IMG/VR virus record: IMGVR_UViG_3300035662_000043
Location: 1 to 47,903 of that record
Direction: 5' to 3' (one strand)
Length of the DNA: 47,903 nt
DNA from: a virus
Of the stretch, positions 47,131 through 47,903 are shown one piece after another; the stretch's first letter is position 1; the number at the start of each line of letters is the position of its first letter. The notes under the pieces were generated by a model. That model searched no databases. It was given only the letters and a program-made list of their open reading frames with translations, and had not been told where the DNA came from. The position numbers and the translations under genes were made by a program.

Positions 47131-47588
47131 ACCCCTACCTGATCCTCGGTGGTGTTCTAGCCATTGGCTTGGCGGCTGGGGGCGGGTATTATAAAGGCAA
47201 TTCTGCGGGTAAATCTGAAGTCCAGCAGGCGTGGGACAAAGAAAAGGCTGACCAGTACGCCGCTTACGCCAAAGGCCAAGAAGAAGCACGGCAAAAAGAA
47301 CAGGAATTGCAGGCGGCAGCAGATAAACTGCGAAGGGAAAAAGATGCGCAGATCAGGGATATTAATGCTCGCAATACCGCTCTTGTTAACAGCTTGCGCG
47401 ACAGGCCGGAGCGCCCCGCCAAAACAGATACCGTGTCCGGTTCTACCCGATCTTGCAGTGGAGCCTCCGGCGCGGAGCTGGCAAAAGGAGATGGAGAGTT
47501 TCTTGCAGGGTACAGTGCCGACGCAGCCCGCCTCCAAGCAGCCCTCGACCAGTGCATCAAACAATACAACGCCGCAAGGCAAAAGTAA
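47127..47588 (+). CDS. Rz-like inner-membrane spanin
   Basis: 153 residues. N-terminal membrane anchor (YLILGGVLAIGLAAGGGYY), then a long charged periplasmic coiled coil (about 30-90). Cysteines near the C-terminus (RSCSG, DQCIKQ). ATGA overlap with the lysozyme. With the embedded Rz1 it fuses inner and outer membranes at lysis. Confidence 0.85.
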   Translation: MNPYLILGGVLAIGLAAGGGYYKGNSAGKSEVQQAWDKEKADQYAAYAKGQEEARQKEQELQAAADKLRREKDAQIRDINARNTALVNSLRDRPERPAKTDTVSGSTRSCSGASGAELAKGDGEFLAGYSADAARLQAALDQCIKQYNAARQK

Positions 47589-47595
47589 GGAATAG
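47344..47595 (+). CDS. Rz1-like outer-membrane lipoprotein spanin, nested in Rz
   Basis: 83 residues in another frame of the Rz gene, ATG with AAGGG upstream. Lipoprotein signal ending LLLTAC (lipid-bearing Cys18), then a Pro-rich mature part (APPKQIPCPVLPDLAVEPP). This nested arrangement is the classical Rz/Rz1 pair. Confidence 0.85.
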   Translation: MRRSGILMLAIPLLLTACATGRSAPPKQIPCPVLPDLAVEPPARSWQKEMESFLQGTVPTQPASKQPSTSASNNTTPQGKSKE

Positions 47596-47597
47596 CC

Positions 47598-47903
47598 ATG
47601 CCAAGTACATATTCTCAAGACCTACGTATTGAACTAATTGCTGCCGGTGAGCAATCCGGTACATGGGGCTCTACAACCAACAACAACTTAGGCAACTTAA
47701 TTGAAGATGCTATTTCCGGCGCTGTTGTAATTACAATCGACCCCGGCACTGGGGTGCAGCAAGCAATACTAGCCGCAAATGGCGCGATTGATCAGGCGCG
47801 TTGTTCGGCGCTTGTTTTAACCGGCGCTACAGATGATTTTGAAATTTTTGCCCCCCCAGTTACTAAAATCTATGTCATACGAAACGAGTGTTCGTTTCAA
47901 GCT
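47598..47903 (+). CDS. N-terminal part of a tail fibre / structural protein (partial)
   Basis: ATG at 47598; open to the right edge (102 codons visible). Begins PSTYSQDLRIELIAAGEQSG, then TWGSTTNNNLGNLIEDAISG, an N-terminal domain common in phage fibre and neck-whisker-like proteins. Late genes clearly continue past the window. Confidence 0.75.
   Translation, partial: MPSTYSQDLRIELIAAGEQSGTWGSTTNNNLGNLIEDAISGAVVITIDPGTGVQQAILAANGAIDQARCSALVLTGATDDFEIFAPPVTKIYVIRNECSFQA

Noticed and set aside
1-47903. Integrase, attachment site or transposase
   Set aside because: No tyrosine/serine recombinase motif, transposase or att-like flanking tRNA gene was seen in either arm; part of the genome is outside the window.

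Overview
The window is most of a tailed-phage genome (Caudoviricetes). It looks circularly permuted or cut at an arbitrary point: a rightward reading frame is already open at base 2 and another runs off the right edge. The P22-like portal, connector-type proteins and absence of a contractile-tail gene set suggest a podovirus-like virion. GC is intermediate. A lysis cassette with nested Rz/Rz1 spanins and a 3-TM holin points to a Gram-negative host. The small basic proteins and repeat-rich fibre proteins remind me of uncultured freshwater phages of betaproteobacteria, but host and taxonomy are inference only. I see no integrase, no tRNA and no CRISPR.

Left half (about 0.3-23.7 kb): every gene is leftward, mostly joined by 1-4 nt stop/start overlaps. 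Read in transcription order from the right, there are short early genes behind a promoter at 23.8 kb, then two paralogous single-gene cassettes (22.8-21.2 kb), each with its own promoter and terminator. A 0.77 kb non-coding region follows, packed with GGAACA-type hexamers (candidate origin or control region). Next comes a run of very small genes and a second strong promoter at 17.96 kb. That promoter drives a DUF3150-like / MoxR AAA+ / VWA-metallopeptidase trio with two unknown genes behind it. Beyond these are replication and recombination genes: VRR-NUC nuclease, DUF3310 protein, family A DNA polymerase, PD-(D/E)XK Cas4/RecB-like nuclease, HNH-like protein, SNF2-type helicase, a candidate ssDNA-binding protein, a HTH protein, a secreted cysteine-rich mini-protein and a primase-helicase.

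Right half (24.1-47.9 kb): every gene is rightward, behind a promoter at about 24.08 kb. The order is small and large terminase, portal, GroES-like co-chaperonin, scaffold-like protein, decoration-like protein, major capsid protein with a terminator directly after it, a structured leader, and a second decoration-like protein. Then comes a block of small lysine/glycine-rich proteins sharing a C-terminal motif, head-tail connector proteins, a duplicated fibre module (two low-complexity fibres and two glycine-rich proteins), a repeat protein, and the lysis cassette (membrane proteins, holin, a 24-residue membrane mini-ORF, lysozyme, Rz/Rz1). The start of another fibre gene is cut by the window edge.

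The most unusual signals are: (i) 11 dispersed copies of a 16-bp imperfect palindrome next to leftward gene starts or promoters, some placing the ribosome-binding site in a predicted hairpin loop; (ii) two promoters sharing an ACTTGAC-N6-GTCAAGT operator; (iii) the GGAACA cluster; (iv) the phage MoxR/VWA module; (v) the duplicated 215/219-residue cassettes; (vi) a leader at 32.35 kb with competing hairpins; and (vii) several genes under 60 codons tied to neighbours by exact stop/start overlaps.
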